A stretch of 64,000 bases of DNA. Origin: Candidatus Xiphinematobacter sp. Idaho Grape (GTDB taxonomy: Bacteria > Verrucomicrobiota > Verrucomicrobiia > Chthoniobacterales > Xiphinematobacteraceae). Shown one piece after another: positions 10,065-19,446 of the stretch. The position numbers were made by a program, and so were the translations under genes. Position 1 is the first letter of the stretch. Each line of letters begins with the position of its first letter. The stretch lies in contig NZ_CP012665.1 in assembly GCF_001318295.1 (NCBI RefSeq), positions 124,001 to 188,000 on the forward strand, read 5' to 3'. The notes beneath the pieces were generated by a model, which saw nothing but the letters and a program-made list of their open reading frames with translations, searched no databases and had not been told where the DNA came from.

Positions 10065-10598
10065 ATGATGGAAGCAACTCTCATTTCAGAGTTGAAGGCA
10101 GCTATCCGGGATATTCCCGATTTTCCAAGGATAGGTGTTACTTTTAAAGATATTACGCCTATCCTTGGGAATGGCACACTTTTTCAGGCGGCTGTGGCTC
10201 AAATGGCGGAGGTCTGCAAAAGGGAGCAGGTTGCAAAAGTCGCTGCTGTCGAAGCACGTGGTTTTATCTTTGGAGCTGCCATAGCAGCCTTCCTGGGAAT
10301 CGGCTTTATTCCAATACGGAAAAAAGGGAAACTTCCTTTTCTAACCCGCGCAATCCGTTACTCCCTAGAATATGGCTCTGGGGAGCTAGAATCCCATAAA
10401 GATGCATTCCTTGCTGGCGAACGAATCTCCATTGTAGATGACGTACTAGCTACCGGCGGCACTGCTCGTGCTGCCGCTACCCTTGTGCAAGAATCTGGAG
10501 CGCAAGTCGTTATTACACAGTGCTTCCTCGAGATTTCTCTCCTGAAGGGTAGATACGCACTTGCTCCATTGCCAGTTTTCTCCCTCATTCAATTTTGA
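10065..10598 (+). CDS. apt: Adenine phosphoribosyltransferase
   Basis: It salvages adenine to AMP with PRPP. The 177-residue protein has the N-terminal IPDFPRIGVTFKDITPIL segment, the AVEARGFIFG substrate loop near 61-70, and the PRPP-binding VDDVLATGGTA at 124-134. It ends with APLPVFSLIQF, the normal family terminus. Two consecutive ATG codons (10065, 10068) are both possible starts. It lies 25 bp after gpmI. Retention alongside de novo purH shows both salvage and synthesis of purines. Confidence 0.95.
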   Translation: MMEATLISELKAAIRDIPDFPRIGVTFKDITPILGNGTLFQAAVAQMAEVCKREQVAKVAAVEARGFIFGAAIAAFLGIGFIPIRKKGKLPFLTRAIRYSLEYGSGELESHKDAFLAGERISIVDDVLATGGTARAAATLVQESGAQVVITQCFLEISLLKGRYALAPLPVFSLIQF

Positions 10599-10905
10599 GA
10601 TATTCGCTGTGTACAATCTTCTAAGAACCGCAGAGAACACATCAGGAATCGAAATAACCTGAGCCCACAGCAAGACGAGCGGAGAACTTATCTCCGCCTA
10701 CAAGTGTTCCATGGAAAAGTGAACAAACTCTAGTGTGCCACGTCGCTCTGAAGCATACCGCGGATCGACAAGATATGGCACTGATTTTCTGGAGTAGAGC
10801 AAGATTTTTCAAATTTTTGCGAGGTAGATGTAGTTCCTAAAAAGCACTGTTGTTTTTCTTTGTTTTCACCAAATTGTGTTGACCTTCCTTCCGGGGAATA
10901 TTGAG
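10599..10905. other. Intergenic spacer between apt and feoA
   Basis: About 307 bp with only very short open frames. I looked for a Fur-like inverted repeat ahead of feoA and found no convincing one. No terminator hairpin with a T-run is visible after apt. Confidence 0.4.
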
Positions 10906-11193
10906 ATGTTGTCTCAAAATGGAGAATCACCAGTGAAAAGCACAATCAGCAGCGAAATTTGCACCACTCTACGGCATGCCAAAGTAGGTCAGTCTCTCCG
11001 CCTAATTCGACTTAATGGAGAGCCTACCTTTTGCCACCGTCTGAGAGAAATGGGTCTCTGCGAATCTGTTCAGTTTCGTAAAGTCTCGAGCGGGGTGTGC
11101 CTTATTTGTTGGGTCTGTGGAGTGCGTCTTGCCTTCAGCCATCAGCTGGCTGATAAAATTGTTGTCATTCCATATGAGGAGACTGCTGCTTAA
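10906..11193 (+). CDS. feoA: Ferrous iron transport accessory protein FeoA
   Basis: FeoA is a small cytoplasmic SH3-like protein that supports FeoB. From ATG 10906 the product is 95 residues. The core has VGQSLRLIRLNGEPTFCHRLREMGL, the characteristic FeoA turn (split here: 'GQSLRLIRL', then 'RLREMGL'), followed by beta strands ending LADKIVVIPY. A GTG at 10876 in the same frame would add ten residues, but the ATG is a better match to family length (75-90). feoB follows 256 bp downstream, a wider gap than usual, and a hydrophobic Cys-rich protein comes after that, giving the classic feoA-feoB-small protein order. Identification rests on length, core pattern and neighbourhood. Confidence 0.85.
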   Translation: MLSQNGESPVKSTISSEICTTLRHAKVGQSLRLIRLNGEPTFCHRLREMGLCESVQFRKVSSGVCLICWVCGVRLAFSHQLADKIVVIPYEETAA

Positions 11194-11449
11194 CTCTCCT
11201 GTTCGAATAGCACCGAGCACCGTTCTACAGCAGTCCCTGTAGTCCTCTGTCTCATTGGTCTCATGGATCTGAGGAATTTTGGGGGAGCAAAGGGCCCCCT
11301 CTTCGTATCAGCGCCCACGCATACCTGCACTGGGTGCTATACCACAGGCGCTGGCATTAATGTAAGCTTTTCCCGAGAGGGGTGTTTATGTTTTCGTTCC
11401 CCGTATATTACCGGGAACTCGTCATAGATTGAAGTCGGTGAGATAACCC

Positions 11450-13552
11450 ATGATCTCTGTGCTTAATACTGCCTGTTCTTCTTCCAAACAGATTACAGCT
11501 GCTTTAGTTGGGAACCCTAATTGTGGAAAAACAACTCTCTTCAATGCACTTACTGGACTACGCCAGAAAGTAGGTAATTATCCGGGGGTAACTGTGGAAA
11601 AAAAAACTGGAAACTTTAGTGGCCCACATGGGGAGCCCATACGGCTAATTGATCTCCCTGGCACCTACGGCCTCAATCCAACCTCGCCTGACGAGCGTAT
11701 CACTACAGAAGTTCTTCTCGGATTACGAACCGATATCTGTCCTCCTGATTGTATTATGTGCATAATAGATGCCACTAGTCTTCGGAGACATCTGTTTCTG
11801 GTAAGTCAAGTCTTTGAGCTAAGAATTCCTATTATCCTTGTTCTTACCATGATGGATCTTCTCAAGGGACGGGGGAGGGCCATCCATGCTGCAAAGCTTA
11901 GTAAGGAACTTGGATGTCCGGTTATTCCGTGTAATGCTGTTGACCGCAGCGGGTTAGTAGAACTACGGCAGCTTGCTGTTAAATACAGAAAGAACTCTCC
12001 GTCCCCTTTTTCAGAGTCTTTCCCACTTTTGAGAGAAGCTACAGCGCGCTTGTCTAAAGTAGCGACTCCGAGCCACAGGGCGGCTGCTCACCTTGCCCTG
12101 TTCGAACCTTGCGCCAGTCGGCTCTCGCTCTACAGACTACCGGCGCCGCTTATAAATGAAGTTCTTCAGGAACAATCTATCTTGGATAGCAAGTGCGTCG
12201 GATGGAGGCATATAACTGCTGCTGCTAAGTACCATAGGATTCAGAGAATTTGCTCCAGGGTTCTTTACCGCTATTCACACCAGCAGGCAATAGTAGATAC
12301 GACTGACCAGCTTGATCATTTCCTTACACACCCAGTTTGGGGTTGGATGGCATTTTCCTTTGTGATGACGGTCATGTTCCTGACCATTTTTATCGTTGCT
12401 GCTTATCCAATGGACTGGATTCAATCTGGGATTTCCTTTGCCAAGAATTGGGTCAAAAGCACTTGCCCAAGAGGAGATTTGACAGATTTACTTTCAGACG
12501 GCGTGATGGCTGGTTTAGGTGGAGTTCTTGTCTTTCTACCACAAATCTTGATCCTATTTTTCTTTATTGGGCTCTTAGAGAACACTGGATATATGGCTCG
12601 AGCAGCCTTCATGATGGACCATTTAATGAGTCGAGTCGGTCTACACGGAAAATCATTTATTCCACTTTTGAGTTCATTTGCCTGTGCTATCCCAGGCATT
12701 ATGTCTACCCGTGCTATTCCTGATGCTAGAGATCGCCTGGCAACTATTTTAATTGCACCGTTTATGAGCTGTTCTGCAAGAATACCGATCTATACACTGA
12801 TGATCGCATTGCTTTTGCCTGCCAACATGCCTTTTGCCTACCTGGCCAAGGCTAGCTTGATGTTCTCTATGTATGCCATAGGGGTCGCAGCAGCCTTTAC
12901 CTGCGGGTGGTTTCTAAAAAAAACCATTCTCAAGGGTGATCTCTCCTGCCCTATGGTGATGGAGTTACCTCCTTACCGTTTCCCCTTATTTGCATCTATA
13001 CTCCAACAGGTGTATCAGCGTGCCGTAATCTTTTTAAAACGTGCTGGCACTGTGATTCTCGGGATTTCTATTCTTCTATGGTTTTTTTCCACATATCCAA
13101 AGTCAGGCGTCCAGTCTCCAGAGGATATACTGGAACACAGCTTTGCTGGAAAAATAGGATTGACTCTAGCGCCTATCTTCCAACCGCTGGGATTTAACTG
13201 GAAAATCAGCATCGGTCTTCTTTGCGCTCAAGCGGCACGAGAGGTTTTTATTAGCACCCTCAGCATAGCCTACAGCGTAGGGGGGAGAACAGAAGAAATG
13301 AATAAACCGCTACGTGAAGTACTTCTCAGAGACCACTGGCCAGACGGGCGACCTGTCTTTACCCCCCTCGTTTGTATTACAATCATGGTGTTTTTTGCTC
13401 TTTCTCTCCAGTGTATTGGTACCATCGCCATAACACGTCGGGAAACAAACAGTTGGAAATGGGCCGCGTTTCAGCTTGGCTACATGTTTGTTGTAGCATA
13501 TGGAGCGGCACTGCTAGTTTACCAAACCGGTTGTCTCCTTTCGCTGGGATAA
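11450..13552 (+). CDS. feoB: Ferrous iron transporter FeoB
   Basis: FeoB is the inner-membrane Fe(II) permease with an N-terminal GTPase domain. The 700-residue product has G1 GNPNCGKTT at 21-29, the family's NYPGVTVEK switch near 43-51, and G3 DLPGTYGL at 68-75. The G4 position reads TMMD at 133-136 where NMMD is the usual form, a conservative change likely to affect guanine contact modestly. The membrane part contains both Gate-type repeats, with conserved VFLPQI and CAIPGI motifs around 360-410 and a C-terminal hydrophobic run. The gene is intact. It is bracketed by feoA and a Cys-rich partner, so the iron uptake system is complete. Confidence 0.95.
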   Translation: MISVLNTACSSSKQITAALVGNPNCGKTTLFNALTGLRQKVGNYPGVTVEKKTGNFSGPHGEPIRLIDLPGTYGLNPTSPDERITTEVLLGLRTDICPPDCIMCIIDATSLRRHLFLVSQVFELRIPIILVLTMMDLLKGRGRAIHAAKLSKELGCPVIPCNAVDRSGLVELRQLAVKYRKNSPSPFSESFPLLREATARLSKVATPSHRAAAHLALFEPCASRLSLYRLPAPLINEVLQEQSILDSKCVGWRHITAAAKYHRIQRICSRVLYRYSHQQAIVDTTDQLDHFLTHPVWGWMAFSFVMTVMFLTIFIVAAYPMDWIQSGISFAKNWVKSTCPRGDLTDLLSDGVMAGLGGVLVFLPQILILFFFIGLLENTGYMARAAFMMDHLMSRVGLHGKSFIPLLSSFACAIPGIMSTRAIPDARDRLATILIAPFMSCSARIPIYTLMIALLLPANMPFAYLAKASLMFSMYAIGVAAAFTCGWFLKKTILKGDLSCPMVMELPPYRFPLFASILQQVYQRAVIFLKRAGTVILGISILLWFFSTYPKSGVQSPEDILEHSFAGKIGLTLAPIFQPLGFNWKISIGLLCAQAAREVFISTLSIAYSVGGRTEEMNKPLREVLLRDHWPDGRPVFTPLVCITIMVFFALSLQCIGTIAITRRETNSWKWAAFQLGYMFVVAYGAALLVYQTGCLLSLG

Positions 13553-13594
13553 AAAGATTTACGTGATCTAATTAAAGTATCTACGTGCTAATGA

Positions 13595-13777
13595 ATGAAT
13601 GCCGAACTTCAAAGCATTGAAGCTATGGGGATTGTGGCCATTTCTGCCGTGCTTCTCTTAAGGGGGGCAATGAGAAAAAGTGATAAGCCCTGTAAGGGGG
13701 GGTGTGGCTGTCATATGCTTAAAAGGAGTCTTTTAAAGAAAAGTAAAATACAGAAGAAACCCAACGGCGTCCGCTAA
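13595..13777 (+). CDS. Small FeoB-associated Cys-rich membrane protein
   Basis: A 60-residue protein 42 bp after feoB. It has one hydrophobic segment (about 10-23) followed by a basic stretch and a cysteine cluster C33, C37 and C39 (KPCKGGCGCH), then a very lysine/arginine-rich tail. This is the layout of the FeoB-associated Cys-rich proteins that often follow feoB, where cysteines may bind iron. I infer the same role. The long basic tail after the cysteines is unusual. Small size makes the call less secure than for feoA and feoB, but position and motif agree. Confidence 0.72.
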   Translation: MNAELQSIEAMGIVAISAVLLLRGAMRKSDKPCKGGCGCHMLKRSLLKKSKIQKKPNGVR

Positions 13778-14253
13778 ATATTCCATCGACTTGTATGAAA
13801 GGGGACCACGGGAGAAAAAAGACTCAACAACCACCCAACACCTGATTCTACCGTGGTTATCAAGTAGACTTAGATTAACAAAACGGCTGCGCTGTCGTAG
13901 ACTCAGGGATTTTGCTAACTCTACAAATGACTAGCGTAGTCCTTTTGTAGCCCTTTTTCACGAGGCAGGGAGCTTTTCGAGCGTTATTTCGTTTGGGCAA
14001 AAGAAGCCTTCCTAGGGAAACTTCTAGTAAGCAGCCAAGGAGAAAAGACAATAGCCCACGCTCAAAAAAACTCTCTAGAAGGCCGACTACCCTGAGTGAG
14101 GAGGGTTTCGCAGCTCTCGTCCTAGATCGTTCGAGTGTATACAGCACAATGGTCCGCGAGGGAGGCATCTCATTTCAACAATGCCCTCGATGCAGGTAGA
14201 ACGTAAGAGCCTGCAGAAGAAGCACGCGAGAAGAGCACTCCCAAGGTGGGCTC
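13778..14253. other. Intergenic spacer between the feo operon and a UDP-sugar gene
   Basis: About 476 bp between convergent genes. Open frames of 68 codons (plus strand, 13993) and 97 codons (minus strand, 13875-14168) overlap each other on opposite strands and resemble nothing known. I see no tRNA, no structured RNA core and no clear terminator. Decayed DNA is the likeliest explanation. Confidence 0.4.
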
Positions 14254-15198
14254 CTAAATCTTTGTCCGAAAGAAATCAATGGTAACCTGCATGCCCTCTT
14301 CAAGGGAAACTTTTGGTTCCCATCCAAGAATCTTCCTAGCCCTAGAAATATCAGGTCGTCTCATCTTGGGGTCGTCCTCTGGGAGAGGGCAAAACTCAAT
14401 TCTTGAGGGCTTCTCTGTAAGGCGAGTAATTTCTCTGACAAACTGGAGAATACTCATTTCACTAGGGTTTCCGATATTCACTGGTTGGTGATAATCACTT
14501 GCCATCAGGCGGTAAATGCCCTCAATGAGATCTGTCACGTAGCAAAAACTACGGGTTTGGGATCCATCACCAAAAATAGTGAACGGGTTTCCGTTAAGGA
14601 CTTGGTCAATGAAAGTCGGGACCACGCGCCCATCCTTTAGTCTCATGCGCGGGCCATATGTATTAAAGATACGGACAATTTTAGTATCCATCTGGTAATG
14701 ACGATGGTAAGCCATAGTCATGGCTTCTGCGAACCGCTTAGATTCATCGTAAACTCCACGTGGACCAATCGGGTTAACATTGCCCCAGTAGTCCTCGTTT
14801 TGTGGATGAACAAGAGGGTCACCGTAACACTCTGATGTAGAAGCAAGTAAAAATGCGGCTCTTTTTTTCTTTGCAAGCCCGAGTGCATTATAGGTTCCAA
14901 AAGCCCCTACCTTCAAAGTAGGGATGGGGAGTTCTAGGTAATCAACAGGGCTTGCCGGGCTGGCGAAGTGCCAGACAAAATCTACGTGATCTGGAAGGAG
15001 GATACACCCAGTGACGTCATGATAGACAAACTCGAAGTTTCTGTTGTTAGCTAAGTGCTCGATATTGGAAGCGTTCCCAGTGGCTAGATTATCAATAGCA
15101 ATGACTCTATGCCCCTCAGACAGAAGGCGATCTGTGAGGTGGGAGCCAAGAAATCCTGCTCCGCCGGTGACCACGCTTGTTAACAGTTGGGGAGACAT
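14254..15198 (-). CDS. UDP-glucuronate decarboxylase (UDP-xylose synthase-type SDR)
   Basis: Members convert UDP-glucuronate to UDP-xylose with bound NAD+. The 314-residue protein has the Rossmann motif TGGAGFLGS at 11-19, the catalytic STSE (120-123) and YDESK (150-154), and the family signatures ASPASPVDY and FNTYGPRM followed by DGRVVP. It matches the UXS subgroup rather than UDP-glucose 4-epimerase. In the same SDR family dTDP-glucose 4,6-dehydratase is excluded by these motifs. No UDP-glucose dehydrogenase is nearby, so the source of UDP-glucuronate lies elsewhere. The product likely feeds surface glycans. Transcribed alone, away from aroD. Confidence 0.87.
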   Translation of the reverse strand: MSPQLLTSVVTGGAGFLGSHLTDRLLSEGHRVIAIDNLATGNASNIEHLANNRNFEFVYHDVTGCILLPDHVDFVWHFASPASPVDYLELPIPTLKVGAFGTYNALGLAKKKRAAFLLASTSECYGDPLVHPQNEDYWGNVNPIGPRGVYDESKRFAEAMTMAYHRHYQMDTKIVRIFNTYGPRMRLKDGRVVPTFIDQVLNGNPFTIFGDGSQTRSFCYVTDLIEGIYRLMASDYHQPVNIGNPSEMSILQFVREITRLTEKPSRIEFCPLPEDDPKMRRPDISRARKILGWEPKVSLEEGMQVTIDFFRTKI

Positions 15199-15435
15199 GG
15201 TTTAGGCTTGTTCTTCTTCCTGTCTCTAACGGAATTCTTGCGAGCAGAAGGAGAAATGTTCCTTCTTGTTAAGCCAAGAGACATGCACTCGTACTAGAAC
15301 TCAAGCGAGTTCAACTTTCCAAAAGAAAAAAAGTGCAAGGATAACTATCCCTCTAAGGGGAATTGATAGCTCCATAAAACCCCGGCGCCGTGCTAGTTCC
15401 GTGTATATCGCGAGAAAAGTTAAATATCCAACAAA

Positions 15436-16107
15436 ATGTCCTCCCCTTTATGTCTTAACCGTCCCAATGTGATAGGAGTTCTCCACTGCCTTGGATGTTT
15501 GGTAGAGACGCAGCTTTATGGAATAGATGCCATTGAACTTCGACTAGATTTGTTGGAGGGTTTGCCGTGCCTACAGGAAATTACTAGCTGCCGCAGACCT
15601 TTTATTATTACAGCACGTCATCCAAAAGAAGGAGGCAACAAGGACTTAGCCGTGGCGCACCGTCTAAAACTTCTTAGCGCGAGTATGCCCCTTGCGGCTT
15701 TTGTAGATCTAGAGTTGCAATTTTGGGAAGAGTTATCTCCAATCCTGCAGATGGCCAAAAGATCTGGTGTGCGGGTCATTGCTTCATTCCATCATTTTTC
15801 GGAGACTCCCTCTATCACTGCACTTCTAGAGAGGGTCTTCCTGGCAAAGCAACTCGGCGCGGACATTTTCAAGGTAGCTACATATCTAAACAATCCCAGC
15901 GACCTGGCGTGCCTCCTCCGGCTTTTAGACTGCACTACATCTTTGCTTCCTGTGGCAGCAATGGGGATGGGTCCACTAGGAACAGCAGCCCGTCTGGTGC
16001 TAGCCAGGTGCGGTTCCACATTCAACTATGGATGGTTAGTACGTCCTATGATTCCTGGTCAATGGCCAGCAAAAAAACTTGCCGAAAGACTTAAAGAAAT
16101 AGCCTAA
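15436..16107 (+). CDS. aroD: 3-dehydroquinate dehydratase, type I
   Basis: Third step of the shikimate pathway, using a Schiff base. The 223-residue product shows IELRLDLL at 33-40, ITARHPKEGG at 58-67, the catalytic histidine region SFHHF at 117-121 (H119 expected as the base), the Schiff-base lysine K146 in FKVATYLNNPSD, and the C-terminal MGMGPLGTAAR and PGQWPA loops. SFHHF differs from the common S(Y/F)HDF at one position. Type I enzymes are monofunctional here, not fused to shikimate dehydrogenase. With aroC at 60.5 kb this shows the aromatic pathway is kept. No ribosome-binding site is visible. Confidence 0.9.
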   Translation: MSSPLCLNRPNVIGVLHCLGCLVETQLYGIDAIELRLDLLEGLPCLQEITSCRRPFIITARHPKEGGNKDLAVAHRLKLLSASMPLAAFVDLELQFWEELSPILQMAKRSGVRVIASFHHFSETPSITALLERVFLAKQLGADIFKVATYLNNPSDLACLLRLLDCTTSLLPVAAMGMGPLGTAARLVLARCGSTFNYGWLVRPMIPGQWPAKKLAERLKEIA

Positions 16108-16204
16108 AGGAGGACTGATTTGCTTCCTAAGAAGGAGAGAGGGTTACCTGAGAAATGTCGAAGTGGAATACCTTTTTAACTAGGTTTGTGGTATGTCAAA
16201 AACG

Positions 16205-17698
16205 TTAGTAAGTTCCTTGATGCAGGCTACCGAAGGCTTGGCCGAGTAATTGGACTATATCTCCCGCCAGAAGAGATTGAGGGGATTGCCCATGAGAGAA
16301 GATGGCAATCTCAGCTGCTCTCCCACACAGCCAGGTGCCAACGCTTGCAGACTGCCGGGGAGTCAATCCTTGCGCAAGAAGGGAGCCGCATACCCCAGTT
16401 AGGACATCCCCCATCCCTGCTGAACCCATTCCGGGGTTTCCCGTGCTATTTATCAAGGGAGGTGTGTCCATCTCTGCCACGATGGCACGTGCTCCTTTAA
16501 GGAGCAGAGTGACGGCAGGGCAGCCAGATACGAAAGCTTCTGCAGCTTCTCGCCTTGGAAGTTTTGCTAATTCAGGAGATAAGCGAGTAAACTCACCAGG
16601 GTGAGGAGTAAGAAGTCGCAATCCGCGGCATGCGCGGAGTACCTGAGGTTGACGGGAAACAATGTTGAGCGCTCCTGCATCCACGACAGTTGGCATTTGC
16701 GCATTCCTTACTATCTCTAAGATCTCCTCTGCTCCCTCTTCTTCCTCTATCCCAGGGCCAATGCAAAGCGCATCCAAACACTGCTGGAAAATCTCATTGA
16801 AAGATCGAATAGGTAAGACAATAGCCTCTGGAGGCAAAGAAGCTACCATGGATAAATACAATCCTAATTTCTCCTGGAGGAATAACATTACAACACCAGC
16901 CCCAGCACGAAGCGCTGCATGAACACATAATCTAGCTGCCCCAGGATAGCACCGACTTCCAGCCAAGATGCCCACTCGGCCATATAAGCCTTTATGTGAA
17001 TTAAATTGGCGAGGTGATAACCAATGTTTAAGAAAACATGGCGTAATAAGCTCGGCAGGATCCCCCTTTCCTGGGGGAAGCTCTATAAGAGTAATCAGAG
17101 CTAACCTACCAACATAGTTAGTTGCAGTATCAGCTACCAATCCCCTTTTTACGAATCCTACAGTAGCTGTGAGATCAGCCGCTACACAGAAGGCACTCGG
17201 TAGACCGCTATCGGCGTCAAGGCCTGTGGGAATATCTATTGCCAATACCCAAGCACCTGCTTCACGGAGGTGATGGATTTGATTGATAGCAACACAAATC
17301 TCCATACATGGAGGGCCATTAGTTCCTATACCTAGGATACCGTCTAGCACGACCAACGGAGCACCAGAAAGGTGGAGAGGGCTATTTTGTTGGGCTAGGA
17401 CGGACTGGCGGAATTCCATTAGCTTGAGGGAAGGGAGCTCACCTAACATTTCCTCTGGAAAAGCGCAACGGAACTGGGCATGCCATCCCCGATTAACTAG
17501 GAGGCGAGCAGCAACTAGAGCATCCCCCGTATTATTACCCTTTCCACCGAAGACCATCAACCGGCCAGGATGTGGATAAAATTGGTTAACGATTTTTGCA
17601 ACCGCTGCTCCAACTACCTCCATTAATGCCTCTACTTTAACCCCTTGCGCAAAAGCGGCTTCTTCGCTAGCCCTCATTTCTAAGTTAGAAACCAACAC
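16205..17698 (-). CDS. nnr: Bifunctional NAD(P)H-hydrate repair enzyme (epimerase + ADP-dependent dehydratase)
   Basis: It repairs the damaged nucleotide NAD(P)H-hydrate: an N-terminal YjeF_N epimerase and a C-terminal ribokinase-like dehydratase. In 497 residues the epimerase half includes FGGKGNNTGDAL near 50-61 and LDGILGIG, and AIDIPTGLDADSG. The dehydratase half has AGSRCYPGAARL, LTPHPGEFTRL and the nucleotide-binding NPGMGSAGMGDVLTG. The start is GTG at 17698, which places LVSNLEMRASEEAAF where other family members begin; ATG at 17677 would cut into this conserved start. It follows dnaJ by 12 bp on the same strand, suggesting cotranscription with grpE-dnaJ. Confidence 0.92.
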   Translation of the reverse strand: MLVSNLEMRASEEAAFAQGVKVEALMEVVGAAVAKIVNQFYPHPGRLMVFGGKGNNTGDALVAARLLVNRGWHAQFRCAFPEEMLGELPSLKLMEFRQSVLAQQNSPLHLSGAPLVVLDGILGIGTNGPPCMEICVAINQIHHLREAGAWVLAIDIPTGLDADSGLPSAFCVAADLTATVGFVKRGLVADTATNYVGRLALITLIELPPGKGDPAELITPCFLKHWLSPRQFNSHKGLYGRVGILAGSRCYPGAARLCVHAALRAGAGVVMLFLQEKLGLYLSMVASLPPEAIVLPIRSFNEIFQQCLDALCIGPGIEEEEGAEEILEIVRNAQMPTVVDAGALNIVSRQPQVLRACRGLRLLTPHPGEFTRLSPELAKLPRREAAEAFVSGCPAVTLLLKGARAIVAEMDTPPLINSTGNPGMGSAGMGDVLTGVCGSLLAQGLTPRQSASVGTWLCGRAAEIAIFSHGQSPQSLLAGDIVQLLGQAFGSLHQGTY

Positions 17699-17710
17699 GT
17701 TTTCTCTTCT

Positions 17711-18853
17711 CTAAGAGAATAAGCCCTTCAGTTTTTCGTAAAAAGATCGATGTAGAGGCATATTATGTTCCCCGCAGAGTTCAGCAAATTCTTCCAATTT
17801 CCTGCGTTGTTCACTATTAAGACTCGTAGGGACTTCCACCTGGACCTTAACATGCAGGTTGCCGTGGCCAGAGCTACGTAAGAGGGGCATTCCTCTGGAA
17901 GTGATACGAAAAAGAGTGCCGTTTTGCGTACCCGGTGGGATCCTCAGCGTCGCAGTGTTCTCCAAAGTAGGGACACGGACTTCTCCACCTAATGCTGCAA
18001 TGGTAAACGGAATTGGGATTTCGCAGTGTAGGTCTGATCCGTCTCTCTGAAACATGCGATGCTGTCGGATGTGGACAACAACATACAGATCTCCTGGAGC
18101 ACCTCCCCGGATACCAGCTTCCCCCCTACCCAAAGAGCGCAAACGAGATCCGTCTTCAATGCCTGTTGGAACCTTTAGTTTCATGCGTGAGCTCTTTTCT
18201 ACGCGACCTTCTCCACCACAGGGTCGACAAGGCTTCTCAATGACACGTCCAACTCCCTGGCAAGTAGGACAGGTTTGTGAAATCTGGAAGAATCCCCTTG
18301 AGGCTACTACCTGACCCCGGCCGCGACACATGGGGCACGCTATATTGCGGGATCCCGCCTGCGCCCCAGTACCCTCACAGCGCTCGCACACATCCAATTT
18401 CCGAATTTCTATCTCCTTCTCGCATCCCTGAGCAGCTTCTTCAAGCGAGATCTTCATATCATAACGTAGGTCAGATCCGCGTTGATAGCCTTCCCCGTCC
18501 CTGCCTTCTCTCCCTCCAAAAAACTGCTCAAAGATTCCTCCGCCATTCTCACTACTGCCAAAGACTTCCCGAAAAATATCAAATGGATCATGGAAACCAG
18601 TCCTTCCCTGAAAACTTGCTTCTTGTTGGAAAGCAGCATGCCCATAACGATCGTAAGCGGAACGCCTCTCCGGGTCCATAAGGACATCATAGGCTTCGCT
18701 AACTTCTTTAAAGCATTCCTCTGCTTCTTTATTACCGGGATTTTTGTCTGGATGAAACTTTACCGCAAGTTTTCGGTATGCACGCTTGATTTCGTTAGCA
18801 TCCGCGTCTTTGGAAATTCCAAGAATTTCGTAATATCCTTTCTTCTCCCTCAT
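17711..18853 (-). CDS. dnaJ: Chaperone protein DnaJ
   Basis: Co-chaperone that loads substrates onto DnaK and stimulates its ATPase. The 380-residue protein has the J domain with HPD at 34-36, a Gly/Phe-rich linker (about 75-125), four CxxCxGxG zinc repeats (about 155-210) and two C-terminal beta domains. It is full length. Its ATG overlaps the grpE stop by four bases (ATGA), so translation is probably coupled. dnaK is not adjacent here. Confidence 0.97.
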   Translation of the reverse strand: MREKKGYYEILGISKDADANEIKRAYRKLAVKFHPDKNPGNKEAEECFKEVSEAYDVLMDPERRSAYDRYGHAAFQQEASFQGRTGFHDPFDIFREVFGSSENGGGIFEQFFGGREGRDGEGYQRGSDLRYDMKISLEEAAQGCEKEIEIRKLDVCERCEGTGAQAGSRNIACPMCRGRGQVVASRGFFQISQTCPTCQGVGRVIEKPCRPCGGEGRVEKSSRMKLKVPTGIEDGSRLRSLGRGEAGIRGGAPGDLYVVVHIRQHRMFQRDGSDLHCEIPIPFTIAALGGEVRVPTLENTATLRIPPGTQNGTLFRITSRGMPLLRSSGHGNLHVKVQVEVPTSLNSEQRRKLEEFAELCGEHNMPLHRSFYEKLKGLFS

Positions 18854-19446
18854 GAGCCTGCCACGCCTTTGGAGGTTACCACCGTAGACGGTCGCAGAAG
18901 CCGGTCACCCAGCTTATAGCCGCACCGAAGTTGGCGAATGATGTAGCCATCTTTTATCTGATGGCTATGTTCATGACTCACTGCTTCATGTAGATTGGGA
19001 TCGAAGGGTGCATCTTTCACATCTATAGCTTGCACCCCATTCTCCCGCAGAAAATCCTGAAGTTTTCCACGTACCATATTCATACCAACGAGGATTCCAG
19101 CAGTATCAGAGGCATTTTTTGCAGCCTCCAAGCCTAGCTCAAAACTATCTACTACGGGAAGAAGGCGCTCCAGGAGATCTGTATTTCCATAGCGGATGGC
19201 TTCATCCTTTTCCCTAAGAACGCGTTTACGATAGTTCTCTAACTCTGCTTGGCAGCGTAAAGCTAAATCCTTAGACTGCTCTACCTCCATTTTCAGCTTG
19301 GCAATTTCTGCCTCCAGCTCTGCCAGCGGAGGGATACCAACACCTTCTCCTGCAGAAGGTGCGTGGAGGTCTTTACCCTTGACTGTTTCCAGCGCAGTCT
19401 CTTCTTGTATTTCCGTTTCGTTTCCTACTGGTTCAAGCGTAGTCAT
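18850..19446 (-). CDS. grpE: Nucleotide exchange factor GrpE
   Basis: GrpE releases ADP from DnaK. The 198-residue product starts with an acidic variable region, then a long coiled coil (about 45-100, containing AELENYRKRVLREKDEAIRY), and a beta domain with NPF-like DPNLHEAV and the signature YIIRQLRCGYKLGDRLLRPS. These identify GrpE clearly. It overlaps dnaJ by four bases. I looked for hrcA upstream and for a CIRCE inverted repeat and found neither. Confidence 0.95.
   Translation of the reverse strand: MTTLEPVGNETEIQEETALETVKGKDLHAPSAGEGVGIPPLAELEAEIAKLKMEVEQSKDLALRCQAELENYRKRVLREKDEAIRYGNTDLLERLLPVVDSFELGLEAAKNASDTAGILVGMNMVRGKLQDFLRENGVQAIDVKDAPFDPNLHEAVSHEHSHQIKDGYIIRQLRCGYKLGDRLLRPSTVVTSKGVAGS

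Noticed and set aside
13875-14168. 97-codon minus-strand frame in the feo-UXS spacer
   Set aside because: Overlaps another frame on the plus strand and has no family features; frames this long are expected by chance.
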